Shown: positions 44,301 to 53,592, counted from the first letter of the stretch. The stretch: DNA of 64,000 nt from Haloarcula hispanica ATCC 33960 (GCF_000223905.1 NC_015948.1:2170001-2234000), one strand, 5' to 3'. Notes: a model not told the origin generated them from the sequence alone. Program-made: numbers and translations.

Positions 44301-44353
44301 CGACTGGCCGCCGGTAACGGACCGCAGAGAAAGCAAAGACCGAGACAGCCGCG

Positions 44354-45046
44354 CTATTCGGCCGACTCGTAGTCGTCGAAGGCGTCGATCTCGACGCCCT
44401 CGTCGGTGATTTCAGCCAGCACGACACCGTTGCCGGACCCGGTGTCACGCTCGGCCGCGGCGTTGACCGCGCGAATCGCCAGATTGCGAGCCTCGGAGAG
44501 ACTCATCTCGGGGTCGTACTGCCCTTCGATGGTCCCCGTCGCGACCATCGTCCCGGAGCCGGTGACGGTGTAGTCGTCTTCGAGCACGCCGCCAGCTGGG
44601 TCGACGCTGTAGACGTGGCTGCCTTCTTCGTCGACGCCGCCGACGATCGGGTTGATGGCGAAGTACGGGCCACCGCGGGCGAAGTTACCCGCGAGCGTCG
44701 CCAGCGCGTGAATCGAGAGCGGTTCGTCGCGGCGGACCTCGTAGAGGTCGGCCTCGGCGCGCAGCGAGCGGATGAACGACTGGGCCCCGCCGACGCTGCC
44801 GACCAGCGTCATCGCGGCCGTCGGGTGGATCTGCTCGACCTTCTGGACCTGCTTGTTCGAGACGAAACGGCCGCCCAGCGAGGCGCGGCGGTCCGTCGCG
44901 ATGATGACGCCGTTCTCCGTCGAGATGCCGACGGTCGTCGTCCCGGTCTTGACGACGTTCTCCTCGTCGCGGCCGCCGTCCTCGTTCGGCAGGTTGCCGA
45001 CCTCGGGTTCGTAGGCGTCGGTCAGTCGGTTCTCGGGGTCGTACAT
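44354..45046 (-). CDS. psmB: 20S proteasome beta subunit
   Basis: A 230-residue Ntn hydrolase. A propeptide of about 35 residues is removed at KTG/TTTVG, exposing Thr36 as nucleophile; the active-site lysine lies in IATDRRASLGGRFVSNK and the later SGSGTMVATGTIE segment carries the conserved serine/glycine. It forms the proteolytic rings inside the alpha rings and degrades proteins delivered by PAN/CDC48-type ATPases. Its ATG overlaps the psmA stop by one base. Confidence 0.97.
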   Translation of the reverse strand: MYDPENRLTDAYEPEVGNLPNEDGGRDEENVVKTGTTTVGISTENGVIIATDRRASLGGRFVSNKQVQKVEQIHPTAAMTLVGSVGGAQSFIRSLRAEADLYEVRRDEPLSIHALATLAGNFARGGPYFAINPIVGGVDEEGSHVYSVDPAGGVLEDDYTVTGSGTMVATGTIEGQYDPEMSLSEARNLAIRAVNAAAERDTGSGNGVVLAEITDEGVEIDAFDDYESAE

Positions 45047-45780
45047 CAGTTCTCACCTCCGAGTTCGAACTCTTCCAGGCGCTCGGCGATGTCGTCCTCG
45101 GCGAGCTTTTCGAACTGCTCGCTTTCCACGTCGATGGTGGCGATGTCGACGCCGGTCGCGTCGAGGCCGTCCTCGTTGACCGAGGCCAGCGCCCGGAGCG
45201 CGAGTTCGATGCCGGCTTCGAGGTCCATCTCCTCGGCGTACTCGTCTTCGAGGAACGTCTGGATGTCCTCGCGGGAGCCGCCGATGGCGACTGCCTGCCA
45301 CTCGTAGGGCGTTCCCGAGGGGTCTGTCTCGAACAGCCGGGGTTCGCCGTCCTCGATACCGGCGACGAGTAGCGCCACACCGAACGGGCGTGCGCCGCCG
45401 GTCTGGGTGTACTGCTGGATGTAGTCCGTAATCTCCTTCGTCAGCGACTCGACGGAGGCGGGCTCGTCGTAGCGCAGACGGTTGACCTGGGCTTGGCGGC
45501 GCGCCACGTCGATGAGCTGGCGCGCGTCGGCCACGTGGCCCGCGCTGGCGACGCCGACGTGAGAATCGATCTCGTGGATCTTCTCGATGCTGTCGCGCTC
45601 GATGAGCGGGGACCGGGCGTGGCGGTCAGCGGCGATGACCACGCCGTCCTCGGTGCGGACCCCGACGCTCGCGGTTCCGCGCTTGACGGCTTCTCGTGCG
45701 TACTCGACCTGATAGAGGCGTCCGTCCGGGGAGAAGATGGTAATCCCGCGGTCGTAGGCCTGTTGTTCGTTTCCTTGCAT
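45046..45780 (-). CDS. psmA: 20S proteasome alpha subunit
   Basis: A 244-residue proteasome alpha protein. The N-terminal signature YDRGITIFSPDGRLYQVEYA and AVKRGTASVGVRTEDGVVIA are diagnostic. Alpha rings gate substrate entry and dock regulatory ATPases. A TATA box (45821-45830) gives this gene its own promoter downstream of pth2. Pairing of psmA and psmB in one operon fits the co-assembly of the core particle; some haloarchaea have extra alpha genes elsewhere. Confidence 0.97.
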   Translation of the reverse strand: MQGNEQQAYDRGITIFSPDGRLYQVEYAREAVKRGTASVGVRTEDGVVIAADRHARSPLIERDSIEKIHEIDSHVGVASAGHVADARQLIDVARRQAQVNRLRYDEPASVESLTKEITDYIQQYTQTGGARPFGVALLVAGIEDGEPRLFETDPSGTPYEWQAVAIGGSREDIQTFLEDEYAEEMDLEAGIELALRALASVNEDGLDATGVDIATIDVESEQFEKLAEDDIAERLEEFELGGEN

Positions 45781-45820
45781 GATGTATCGTGTTGTTGTTC
45801 ACCTGAGGTTAGGGTTGCTC

Positions 45821-45830
45821 TTATATAACC
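45821..45830 (-). promoter_or_regulatory. TATA box of the psmA-psmB operon
   Basis: Read leftward, ggttatataa centres about 45 bases upstream of the psmA ATG, predicting a short 5' leader that contains an AGGTGA element. Confidence 0.5.
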
Positions 45831-45849
45831 GTATCGCGGACCGCTGCCC

Positions 45850-46188
45850 TCAGAACAGCGGCAGGTCGCCGGTGACGCGGTCCACCAGCTCGTCCTCGGC
45901 GGGGCCGACGGCGAGTGCCGTGACAGTCCCCGGGTCGAGCTGTGTGTGGCCGGCGTCTCGGACGACCGCATGCGGCAGGCCTTCGCGCTCGGCCACGTCC
46001 GCGAGTTCGAACAGCTCGGACTCGCTGGTGACCTTCAGGACGACTTTCTTCTGCCCCGCGCCCTTCCAGGCTTTGCGGGGTTTCGGGCCGGCGTCCTCGT
46101 AGGCCGACAGCGAGGCGTGGGCAACCTGGGCGGCGAGCTTGCCCTCGCCCATGCCGATGTCGGCCCGCGCGACGATAGCCTGCTTCAT
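45850..46188 (-). CDS. pth2: Peptidyl-tRNA hydrolase, archaeal type
   Basis: A 112-residue Pth2 enzyme that releases tRNA from stalled peptidyl-tRNA. The start [20 protein letters not shown] is the Pth2 signature, followed by [28 protein letters not shown] and [20 protein letters not shown] near the C-terminus. The ATG at 46186-46188 is used; an upstream ATG 72 bases away adds non-conserved residues. It lies upstream of psmA on the same strand. Confidence 0.95.
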   Translation of the reverse strand: MKQAIVARADIGMGEGKLAAQVAHASLSAYEDAGPKPRKAWKGAGQKKVVLKVTSESELFELADVAEREGLPHAVVRDAGHTQLDPGTVTALAVGPAEDELVDRVTGDLPLF

Positions 46189-46286
46189 ACGATTACATGG
46201 CCACCCGTACTTAAACGCCCGTCGGACTCCCTCCACGGTTGCACATACCACAGAGTACATACGCCGTGGCCGAGCACACCCCGGAG

Positions 46287-47009
46287 ATGCCCTCCATCAT
46301 CCGAACGTTCCTCCTGCGACCGGGCGCGTTCTTCGAACAGCGACGTGACCGGCTGAACGGACTCCGTGGCGGCGGCCTCGCTCTCGGCATCGCTGTCGTC
46401 GTCACAATCGTTCTCGGAGTCGCGCTCCGGCTGTTCGCTGACCAGTTCACCGGCACCGTCGAGCGAGACAACCCCGCACGGCCGCCGGAACAGCTGTGCG
46501 AAGACGGCGGCGTCGGCGGAATAACCGTGTCCGGCTGTGACGAACCGGCGACACAGACCGTCGAAGTCGGGTCGTTCATCTGGGACTACGCGACTAGGGC
46601 CCTTCCAAGACTGTTTTTCGGCTTGATTATCGCCTGGATCGGACTGATGATCGGGCTGTATGTCGGCGCAAAGCTAGCCGGCGGCTCCGGGCGGTTCGGC
46701 GAGACGGCAGAGATCACCGCCTGGGGACTGCTCCCGTCCGTTGTCGGCGTTGCCGCTGGCGGTGCTGCACTCGTCTTCTTCGCTGCCACCACCGACCTCT
46801 CCGCGTCCTCGCCGGAGCTCCTACTCGAACAGGTACGGCGTCTACAGAACGGCCTCTCCGGACTCGTATTTCTCGCAATACAGGTCGGGACAGCGGCCTG
46901 GCAGGCGTACGTCTGGGCTGGCGGCCTCCGGGTCGTCCACGAGATCAGCAGGTACGCGGCAGTCGCCATCGCCGTCATCGCCGCGACGCTCCCCGTGATT
47001 GCCTCCTGA
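46287..47009 (+). CDS. Yip1-family-like membrane protein
   Basis: A 240-residue protein with five hydrophobic segments in the C-terminal 200 residues: [79 protein letters not shown], and a final [18 protein letters not shown]. The layout resembles haloarchaeal Yip1 domain proteins of unknown role. The ATG at 46287 is taken; an in-frame GTG at 46266 is an alternative. It is divergent from pth2. Confidence 0.75.
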   Translation: MPSIIRTFLLRPGAFFEQRRDRLNGLRGGGLALGIAVVVTIVLGVALRLFADQFTGTVERDNPARPPEQLCEDGGVGGITVSGCDEPATQTVEVGSFIWDYATRALPRLFFGLIIAWIGLMIGLYVGAKLAGGSGRFGETAEITAWGLLPSVVGVAAGGAALVFFAATTDLSASSPELLLEQVRRLQNGLSGLVFLAIQVGTAAWQAYVWAGGLRVVHEISRYAAVAIAVIAATLPVIAS

Positions 47010-47050
47010 GAATCGGGGAGTTTAGGCTTCCGGCCGCACACGCCACTGTC

Positions 47051-47638
47051 ATGATACTCTCAGATGCGGATATTCTCCGGCGGCTGGAACAGGGAGACCT
47101 CGTCGTCGAACCGCTCGACGACCCGGACATCCAGATTCAGCCGGCCAGCGTCGACCTCCGTCTCGGTCGTGAGTTCCTGGAGTTCCAGCACGCCAACATC
47201 CCCTGTATCCACCCGAACTCCGAGGACGAAGTCGCCGACTACGTCGAGGAGACTGTCGTCGAGGAAGACGAGGAGTTCATCCTCCACCCCGGCGACTTCG
47301 TGCTGGGGACGACCCACGAGCGCGTCGCCATCCCCGACGACCTCATCGCCCACGTCGAAGGGCGCTCCTCGCTGGGCCGACTTGCGATTGTGGTACACGC
47401 GACGGCCGGCCTGTGTGACCCCGGCTACGAGGGCCAGATTACCCTCGAACTGTCGAACCTCGGCACTGCGCCCGTTGCGCTCACGCCCGGAATGCGAATC
47501 TCGCAGCTCACCTTTACCGAACTCAAGACACCCGCCGACCGCCCGTATGGGGCCGAACGCGGCTCGAAGTACCAGGGCCAGTCCGGACCGCAGGCGAGCA
47601 AGATACAGGGAGATAGAGAATTCGGGGGCGACCAATGA
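47051..47638 (+). CDS. dcd: dCTP deaminase
   Basis: A 195-residue trimeric enzyme that deaminates dCTP to dUTP for dTTP synthesis. It opens [19 protein letters not shown]; the nucleotide-binding loop is [20 protein letters not shown] and the catalytic glutamate is in [14 protein letters not shown]. The C-terminal [20 protein letters not shown] covers the active site. It may be a dCTP deaminase or a dCTP-deaminase/dUTPase; the motif set fits the former. It is 32 bases upstream of the second HTH-ThiN gene. Confidence 0.96.
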   Translation: MILSDADILRRLEQGDLVVEPLDDPDIQIQPASVDLRLGREFLEFQHANIPCIHPNSEDEVADYVEETVVEEDEEFILHPGDFVLGTTHERVAIPDDLIAHVEGRSSLGRLAIVVHATAGLCDPGYEGQITLELSNLGTAPVALTPGMRISQLTFTELKTPADRPYGAERGSKYQGQSGPQASKIQGDREFGGDQ

Positions 47639-47670
47639 ACGGGACGGCTCACGGTGGAGGGCGGCGATAG

Positions 47671-48567
47671 ATGCGGTTCATCGAGGAAATCGTCGTCGAC
47701 GACTTCCTGCCGACGTTTCGCTCGCTGCTGGCCGACGCCCTCAGAGAGCGCGGGCTGACACAGTCCGAAGTCGCTGACCTGCTGGGCATCAGCCAGAGTG
47801 CGGTCTCGAAGTACGTCCACGGCGACGTGGCGCGCCACGACGACCTGCTGGCCCACCGCGGGCTGGAGGAACTGGTCGAGCGACTGGCCGACGGGCTGGC
47901 CGACGGCGATATGAGTTCCGTTCAGGCGCTGGTCGAAACGGAAGTGTTCATCCGCGAACTCGAACAGGGCGGCGTCCTCGCGCAGTTACACGAGGACGCG
48001 GTCCCAGAGCTGGGCGACTACGACGACGAGTTCGCTGTCCACGACCCGGACTCGCAGCTCCGGTCGGCCGAGCGGACGCTCGCGTCGGTGCGGCGGGGGC
48101 TCAGCGTGCTGGAAAACACCAGCGGGTTCGCGACGCTCATCCCGGCGGTCGGGTCGAACCTCGTCCAGTGTCTCCCCGAGGCCGACAGCATCGAGGACGT
48201 GGCCGCCGTCCCGGGGCGGATTCTCGACGTGAAAGGACGGGCAACGATTCCGGCGGACCCGGAGTTCGGCGTCAGCGAGCACGTCGCGTCGCTGTTGCTG
48301 GCGGCGCGGGCCGCCGGAAGCGACGCCCGCGCAGTGTTGAACGTCCGCTACGACGACGGTGTCGTGACCGCACTTCGAGATGCCGGTCGGACCGTGGTCG
48401 AGTTCGACGCCGAGGAGAGCGTCGAGCCGGCCGTTGCGGCCGCGCTGGCTGACGACCCGGGGGCCGACGTGCTCTACCACACCGGCGCGATGGGTATCGA
48501 GCCGGTGGTGTACCTGCTCGGGGACGACGCTGTGTCGGTCGCTGAAACGGCGCGCGAAATCCTGTGA
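47671..48567 (+). CDS. Second HTH-ThiN regulator
   Basis: A 298-residue protein with the same architecture as the gene at 39647: an HTH (RGLTQSEVADLLGISQSAVS) at residues 28-50 and a ThiN domain (TLIPAVGSNLVQCLPEADSI, AAVPGRILDVKGRATIPADP, TGAMGIEPVVYLLGDDAV). It lacks the GMGCDLC cluster of the first. Linked to dcd and overlapped four bases by the following methyltransferase gene, it is not next to thiamine genes. It may sense a different phosphorylated ligand or control distant thiamine genes. Confidence 0.85.
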   Translation: MRFIEEIVVDDFLPTFRSLLADALRERGLTQSEVADLLGISQSAVSKYVHGDVARHDDLLAHRGLEELVERLADGLADGDMSSVQALVETEVFIRELEQGGVLAQLHEDAVPELGDYDDEFAVHDPDSQLRSAERTLASVRRGLSVLENTSGFATLIPAVGSNLVQCLPEADSIEDVAAVPGRILDVKGRATIPADPEFGVSEHVASLLLAARAAGSDARAVLNVRYDDGVVTALRDAGRTVVEFDAEESVEPAVAAALADDPGADVLYHTGAMGIEPVVYLLGDDAVSVAETAREIL

Positions 48568-49214
48568 CCGACGCGCAATCATTCTACGGCCGGTGGGCGC
48601 GAGTGTACGACTGGGTAGCGAATGCCCCCGGCGTGGCGTCCTGGCGCGACCGGACGGCGGACGCGCTGGCGCTCTCGCCCGGCGATACCGTCGTCGAAAT
48701 GGGCTGTGGGACCGGGGCGAACGTGCCGGCCCTCCGCGAGCGAGTCGGGCCGTCGGGTCGGGTCGTCGGCATCGATGTGACCCGAGCGATGCTCGACCGC
48801 GCACGCGAACGGCCCGCGAGAACCGGCGAGACCGTTCATTACGTGCAGGCCGACGCCGCCCGCCCGCCAGTTCGAGCGGCGGATGCCGTCCTGGCGACAT
48901 TCGTTGCCGGTATCTTCGAAGACCCCGCTTCGGCCGTCGACGCGTGGTGTGACAGCGTTGGCCCGGGCGGCCGTGTCGCCCTGCTGAACTTCCAGCGAAG
49001 CCCCAGCGCTCTCGCCGCACCGTTGAACCTCGCGTTCGAGGGGTTCGTCCGCCTCTCCGCGCCGGGAACGCGCCTGTCAAGACAGTCACACGCCAGCGCG
49101 TTCGAGCGACGGGTGCGGGCGGCCCGCGAACGGCTCACCGAGCGGACGGTTGCGCGCCGCTACGAGACGATGGCCGGCGGGTTCGTCGGCCTGCTCAGCG
49201 GGACCGTCGCGTAG
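48564..49214 (+). CDS. Class I SAM-dependent methyltransferase
   Basis: A 216-residue Rossmann methyltransferase. Motif I is VVEMGCGTGANVPALRER, motif II is VVGIDVTRAMLDRARER, motif III is HYVQADAARPPVRAADAVL. It resembles UbiE/phospholipid-type methyltransferases of haloarchaea. The GTG start overlaps the regulator's stop by four bases. The substrate is unknown; its coupling to a ThiN regulator is interesting but not informative. Confidence 0.87.
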   Translation: MTDAQSFYGRWARVYDWVANAPGVASWRDRTADALALSPGDTVVEMGCGTGANVPALRERVGPSGRVVGIDVTRAMLDRARERPARTGETVHYVQADAARPPVRAADAVLATFVAGIFEDPASAVDAWCDSVGPGGRVALLNFQRSPSALAAPLNLAFEGFVRLSAPGTRLSRQSHASAFERRVRAARERLTERTVARRYETMAGGFVGLLSGTVA

Positions 49215-49297
49215 CGCACGCGGGTTCCGGCGGGCACCGGGAGGGCCGAAACGCTTCCAGCGGATTCGGCGGGCGGAGAGGGGGCAGGGCGGCCCGG

Positions 49298-50170
49298 TCA
49301 CGCCACCTCGGACCCCGTCGCACGGCCCATGAGCCAGACGGAGACGGCACCGAAGACGACATCGAGCGCACAGAGAACCGCGAGCGCCGGCACGAGGGTG
49401 TCGTAGACGCCGCCGAACGCCGTCACCTCGACGACTGTCAGCACGTCCCGACCGAGGACCAGCGCTCGAATCGCGTCGACGCCATAGGTGACCGGATTGA
49501 CCGTGGCGACCACCTGCACCGACTCTGGCAGCGAGGACGCGGGGAGAAACGCCGAGGAGAGGAACAGTAGCGGGAACAGCAGGAGGTTCCCGACCGCGTC
49601 GAGCGTCTCCTCGTCCCGGGTCGCCACCGCGACGGCGTTCGAGAGCGCCATGTACCAGAGCGCGAAGAGGACACAGACGAGGACGATGCCGAACAGCCCC
49701 ACGAGTCCGGTCTCGACGGTGGCGCCCATCGCCAGCCCGAGGCCGAAGATGACGAACACGTAACAGACGAGGCGGAACAGTTCGGCGGCGGCCTTGCCGG
49801 CGAAGACGGCGGTCCAGCGCATCGGCGAGACGGTCACCTTCTCGAACATCCCCGTCTGGAGGTCCTCGACCAGTCCGAGGCCGGAGGAGAGCGACGACGA
49901 CATCGACACCTGGACGACGGCCGCGGGGAGGACGAAGGGGAGGTAGCCGACGCCCTCGAATCCGGCCCGTTCGAGAGCGAGAGTGCCGACGTCGCCGAAG
50001 ACGGCCGTGAACATCAGCAGGGAGAACACCGCCATGAAGAGTTCGAGAAAGACGACGGTCGGATTCCGAATCGCCTTCCGGGTCCACCGCTTGAAATTGA
50101 CCCAGATGTCTCCGACGAGGGAGTTTCCGGCCGACCGCGACGGACCGGCGTCGACGCCCGCGGAACTCAT
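49298..50170 (-). CDS. ABC-2 type permease
   Basis: A 290-residue membrane protein with six transmembrane segments of the DrrB/NodJ type: NFKRWTRKAIRNPTVVFLEL at the N-terminus and VNPVTYGVDAIRALVLGRDV near residue 230, the family's conserved loop. It overlaps the ATP-binding gene by four bases, so the two form an exporter for drugs, lipids or surface polymers. No signal for substrate is visible. Confidence 0.92.
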   Translation of the reverse strand: MSSAGVDAGPSRSAGNSLVGDIWVNFKRWTRKAIRNPTVVFLELFMAVFSLLMFTAVFGDVGTLALERAGFEGVGYLPFVLPAAVVQVSMSSSLSSGLGLVEDLQTGMFEKVTVSPMRWTAVFAGKAAAELFRLVCYVFVIFGLGLAMGATVETGLVGLFGIVLVCVLFALWYMALSNAVAVATRDEETLDAVGNLLLFPLLFLSSAFLPASSLPESVQVVATVNPVTYGVDAIRALVLGRDVLTVVEVTAFGGVYDTLVPALAVLCALDVVFGAVSVWLMGRATGSEVA

Positions 50171-51234
50171 CGTGTCCCTCCGGACGGCCCCGGCCCGGTT
50201 TCGCCGTCGTCCCCAGCGGTGAAGCCGTCGGTTCGCCCGTCCGCGATGGCGAAGAAAACGTCGTCGAGCGTCGGTTCGTCCACGTCGAACCCGGTCACGG
50301 CAACGCCCGCCTCGCGGAGCGCAAGCAGGTAGTCCGTGCCGCGCTCGGCGGCGTCCGTCGTCGTCACCCGAACCGTGTCGTCGACGGTTTCGACCGTCGC
50401 GTCCGGACCGAAGCGCGTTCCCTCGCGGGCCACGTCGGCCGCCGTTTCGGCGGTCTCACGGCCGCCGTCCACGTCGACTTCGAGGATCTGACCGCCGACG
50501 CGGCGCTTCAGTTCGGCGGGCGACCCCGTCGCGGCGATGCGGCCGTCCCGGAGGACGGCGACGCGGTCACAGAGCGCGTCGGCTTCTTCGAGATACTGGG
50601 TCGTGAGGAATATCGTGGTCCCCGTCTCGTTGAGCCGGCGGAAGTGGTCCCACAGGCGGTTTCGTGCCTTCGGGTCCATCCCTGTCGTCGGTTCGTCGAG
50701 GAAGACGAGGTCCGGGTCGTGGACGAGGGCCGTCACGGCGTCGAGTCGCTTCTTCATCCCGCCGGAGAACCGTTTGGCGGGCGTGTCGGCGACGTCACCG
50801 AGGTCCGCGAGTTCGAGCAGTTCCTCGATTCGCTCTGCTCGCCGACCACGCGGGACGCCGTAGGCCTCGCAGGCGAACGCGACGTTCTCCCGCGCGGTCA
50901 GTTCCGCGTCGACACTCACGTCCTGTGCCATGTATCCGATGGTCTCCCTGACCGCCGTCTGCGCCGCGGTCGCGTCGTGACCGTTGACGACGACTTCGCC
51001 CTCGGTCGGTTCCAGCAGCGTCACCAACACCTTTACCGCGGTCGTCTTGCCAGCACCGTTCGGCCCGAGGAACCCGAAGAACTCACCGCGAGGGACGGTG
51101 AGCGACACGTCCCGGACGGCCGTCGTTCCGTCCGCGTAGGTGACGCGGAGGCCGTCGACGCGTATCGCCGCCGTCGACACGGCGGCCGGCCGGTCGGGAT
51201 CGTTCGCGACACGTCGCTGTTTCGGTTTCGTCAT
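50167..51234 (-). CDS. ABC exporter ATP-binding protein (DrrA-like)
   Basis: A 355-residue ATPase. Walker A is GPNGAGKTTAVKVL, the signature is KRFSGGMKKRLDAVTALVHD, Walker B is LVFLDEPTTGMDPKARNRLW, and the switch is IFLTTQYLEEAD. A C-terminal domain (residues 230-330) matches drug-resistance DrrA. Both ends are extended compared with DrrA by charged tails. It lies divergent from the HTH_10 gene at 51324, which may regulate the pair. Confidence 0.93.
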   Translation of the reverse strand: MTKPKQRRVANDPDRPAAVSTAAIRVDGLRVTYADGTTAVRDVSLTVPRGEFFGFLGPNGAGKTTAVKVLVTLLEPTEGEVVVNGHDATAAQTAVRETIGYMAQDVSVDAELTARENVAFACEAYGVPRGRRAERIEELLELADLGDVADTPAKRFSGGMKKRLDAVTALVHDPDLVFLDEPTTGMDPKARNRLWDHFRRLNETGTTIFLTTQYLEEADALCDRVAVLRDGRIAATGSPAELKRRVGGQILEVDVDGGRETAETAADVAREGTRFGPDATVETVDDTVRVTTTDAAERGTDYLLALREAGVAVTGFDVDEPTLDDVFFAIADGRTDGFTAGDDGETGPGPSGGTR

Positions 51235-51323
51235 CGCCGTCAGAGTGGTCGCTCGCCGGTACCGAGAGCGTTCTGTGACGTATGAGAGGTGGGTTTATGT
51301 GGCGGTTCCGGCACACATCGGAC

Positions 51324-51998
51324 ATGAAACACCTCCGGGTCACCGCTCGCATACCGCCCGACTACGCGCCGGAGTTCTTCGACCTGCTGGCGAACGACCC
51401 CGAAATCGAGGAGTCGCGCATCGTCGACTGGAACCGCACCCCCGAAGGGTGTGATACCGTGCTGTTCGCCATCGACGGCGACGCGACCCGGTTCGTCGAC
51501 CGCGCGCCCTCGACGCCCGGCGTCGAATCGGTGACGCTCTCGGGGGCCAAGCGGCGACGGACGTACGCACTCGTCGAGAATCGGCCGCTGTCGATGCCGA
51601 TGTTCGACGCGATACACGACGCCAGCACTCGGCTCGGTATCGTCGTTCTCAAGCCGCTCATCTATCGCGACGGCACGGTCTCCTGTCGCGTGGTCGGCGA
51701 AGCGGGGCCGCTGCAGGATGCCCTCGACGACGCGCCAGCGCCCATCGACGTCCGGCTGGACAGCATCAGCGCCGTCAGCGACGGCCTAGCGCGACCGTCG
51801 TCCAAACTCAGCGAGCGTCAGCGCGAGGCCGTGAGGACGGCCCTCGCTCTGGGATATTACGACCGGCCTCGCGGTGCGACCCACGAGGACGTGGCCGCCG
51901 AGCTGGGGTGTGCCCCCGCGACGGTCAGCGACCACCTCCAGCGCGCCGAGGCGAAACTCGTCCGCGCCGTCATGGACGACTTCGGTCCGACGGTCTAG
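51324..51998 (+). CDS. HTH_10 (bat-type) transcriptional regulator
   Basis: A 224-residue haloarchaeal regulator. The N-terminal 150 residues are a sensor-like alpha/beta module (HLRVTARIPPDYAPEFFDL); residues 165-215 are the HTH_10 (bat) domain LSERQREAVRTALALGYYDR and ELGCAPATVSDHLQRAEAKL. The ATG at 51324 is chosen because the conserved module starts there. It is probably the regulator of the divergent ABC exporter. Its stop overlaps the convergent next gene by four bases. Confidence 0.9.
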   Translation: MKHLRVTARIPPDYAPEFFDLLANDPEIEESRIVDWNRTPEGCDTVLFAIDGDATRFVDRAPSTPGVESVTLSGAKRRRTYALVENRPLSMPMFDAIHDASTRLGIVVLKPLIYRDGTVSCRVVGEAGPLQDALDDAPAPIDVRLDSISAVSDGLARPSSKLSERQREAVRTALALGYYDRPRGATHEDVAAELGCAPATVSDHLQRAEAKLVRAVMDDFGPTV

Positions 51999-52756
51999 CG
52001 CCGATAGCGCCCGGCGTGGCGGGGACAGAACTCGGGTTCACGTAGCTGCGCGGTGACGACGCCGGGCTGGCGGTGAGGATTGTGGAGCCGGCAGGTCTCC
52101 TCGTCACAGAACGCCTCGCCCGTGTCGAGGTAGTGGTACGCCTGCAGAACGTACCCCTTGATAGCCTCGGTCGTCCGCGGGTCGTCCTCGACGAGGAACT
52201 CGCCCTCGACTTCGTTTTCCAGCACTTCTCGGGGCGGTGCGCCGCCCCCGAACAGGGCGTGTTTCTGCTGTTCCTTGTAGTACTGTTCGGGCTTTGCGGG
52301 GGCCTCGTAGAGTCCCGGCACCGAGACGACAGCGGGCTGACCGAGGACGTTCACGCGCTTGTGCCAGCGGCCGTCGTGGTCGCCCCAGGTGCCAACGACG
52401 CGGTCCAGCAGCGGGACGTGGAGGTGGTCGAGCGAGCGCTCGGCGTCGGGCAGTCGGTCGCCGAGGGCGCGCTGGACCGCCAGGCCGTCGTAGATGACGC
52501 CGCCGGCCCGCTCGGGCGAGTCGAGGGCGCGCTCCTCGTAGCGAACGATACCCAGCATCGTGTTGCCGGTCTCGCGGTCATAGGGCGAGAGCACGCGCGC
52601 CTCGGCGAACGACTCCGCCAGGGCCGAATCGCCGTGGCTGGCGAGAAACCGGTCGCGGACAGAGACAGTCGCATCGACACGGGCGTCCAGCCAGTCGGCG
52701 ATAGCGTCAGCATCGGCGACAGTGGTCGGCGCGCGATACAGTGTGACAGACTCCAT
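51995..52756 (-). CDS. Uncharacterised archaeal protein, possible metallo-hydrolase family
   Basis: A 253-residue soluble protein starting MESVTLYRAPTTVADADAIA. Conserved-looking blocks are TWGDHDGRWHKRVNVLGQPA and the C-terminal metal-like cluster FCDEETCRLHNPHRQPG with EPEFCPRHAGRYR. It resembles a family recorded as putative archaeal metallopeptidases (DUF6775), but no HExxH-type motif is present. The role is unknown. Confidence in a real gene is high from coding bias. Confidence 0.7.
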   Translation of the reverse strand: MESVTLYRAPTTVADADAIADWLDARVDATVSVRDRFLASHGDSALAESFAEARVLSPYDRETGNTMLGIVRYEERALDSPERAGGVIYDGLAVQRALGDRLPDAERSLDHLHVPLLDRVVGTWGDHDGRWHKRVNVLGQPAVVSVPGLYEAPAKPEQYYKEQQKHALFGGGAPPREVLENEVEGEFLVEDDPRTTEAIKGYVLQAYHYLDTGEAFCDEETCRLHNPHRQPGVVTAQLREPEFCPRHAGRYRR

Positions 52757-52905
52757 ATATTGGCCGGTGGTATCGCCGAGTAATACCGTTTACGTCTCGT
52801 GGGCCCGGCGGATTTGATACCGGGTGGTGAGGGCGGCGCCCGATTCGAGTTCACCGGTGTCGGCGTCGCCCACTTCAGCGACAGACTGCCCGTCGCTGGA
52901 GTGAG

Positions 52906-53394
52906 CTACGATCCTGTTTCGTGGGGGAGTTCTGGACTCTCTTCGGTGAGGGCGTCGATGAGGTCCATGACCGACCACGTCGTTCCGTCGTCGGTACATG
53001 GGTACACCCCGACGAGGTCATCGTCAGCGTAGGCGGCGGCGACAAGCATCGGCAGTCGGAGCACCTCTGTACTCCCGCCGACCAGCAACGAAGACGTTCG
53101 CGTTTCGAACGGCGGTCGGAGACTCAGTCCGTGTTCCTCGGCCCACTGTTCGTACCGGTCGACGGTGGCCAGCACGTCACCGTGGCCCTGCTCCTGTGCC
53201 ATCGGAACCTCCTCGGGCCAGGTCTGTACGGTGAACTCGTCGATGACCCCGGCCGCGTTGAGTTCGGTAAATCGGTCAATAGCCGTTGTTCGCGGCCCAC
53301 AGACCGGCCGCCTGCTCCAGAGCTGGACGGTAAACGCCCGGGTGGCTGACTCCTCGGCGCTCTGGTCGGTGGTCCGCTGCATCTTTTCAGACAT
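52906..53394 (-). CDS. Uncharacterised haloarchaeal protein (HTH-domain-like)
   Basis: A 162-residue protein with the recurrent haloarchaeal pattern RAFTVQLWSRRPVCGPRTTA, IDEFTVQTWPEEVPMAQEQG and a middle PFFETR-like segment RPPFETRTSSLLVGGSTEVL. No enzymatic motif. The ATG at 53392-53394 is favoured; longer forms begin in AT-rich promoter DNA. It is divergent from the methyltransferase at 53605 across a spacer with two palindromes. Confidence 0.72.
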   Translation of the reverse strand: MSEKMQRTTDQSAEESATRAFTVQLWSRRPVCGPRTTAIDRFTELNAAGVIDEFTVQTWPEEVPMAQEQGHGDVLATVDRYEQWAEEHGLSLRPPFETRTSSLLVGGSTEVLRLPMLVAAAYADDDLVGVYPCTDDGTTWSVMDLIDALTEESPELPHETGS

Positions 53395-53444
53395 TGGTTG
53401 ATAATTACTAACATGATGTTTCCACGCTACCATAATTGTTGGTA

Positions 53445-53476
53445 TTTGTGCGATATTAGCGCCGCTATAGCACAAA
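53445..53476. promoter_or_regulatory. Inverted repeat operator candidate, divergent spacer
   Basis: TTTGTGC (53445-53451) and GCACAAA (53470-53476) are perfect reverse complements around an 18-base core that has a further TTAGCG/CGCTA match. It lies in the AT-rich spacer shared by the genes at 52906 and 53605. Confidence 0.45.
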
Positions 53477-53576
53477 TAATGCAAATATAACCGCACATTT
53501 GGTCCCTTATTATCTATATAAGTGGACAGATTTCAAACCAGTAGCTATGGGACGGTATCGGTACCATGGGTGTTTT

Positions 53577-53592
53577 TATACATTAGTGTATA
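53577..53592 (+). promoter_or_regulatory. Perfect palindrome overlapping the TATA box of the 53605 gene
   Basis: TATACA-TTAG-TGTATA is a perfect 6-bp palindrome. Its left arm coincides with a TATA element (tttttata, about 28 bases before the ATG at 53605), so a bound dimer would block leaderless transcription. Confidence 0.5.

Noticed and set aside
52790-52999. 69-codon leftward protein gene
   Set aside because: The ATG lies inside another gene and the first half is low-quality arginine-rich sequence. Only the last 35 codons look coding, so this is recorded as an observation rather than a gene.
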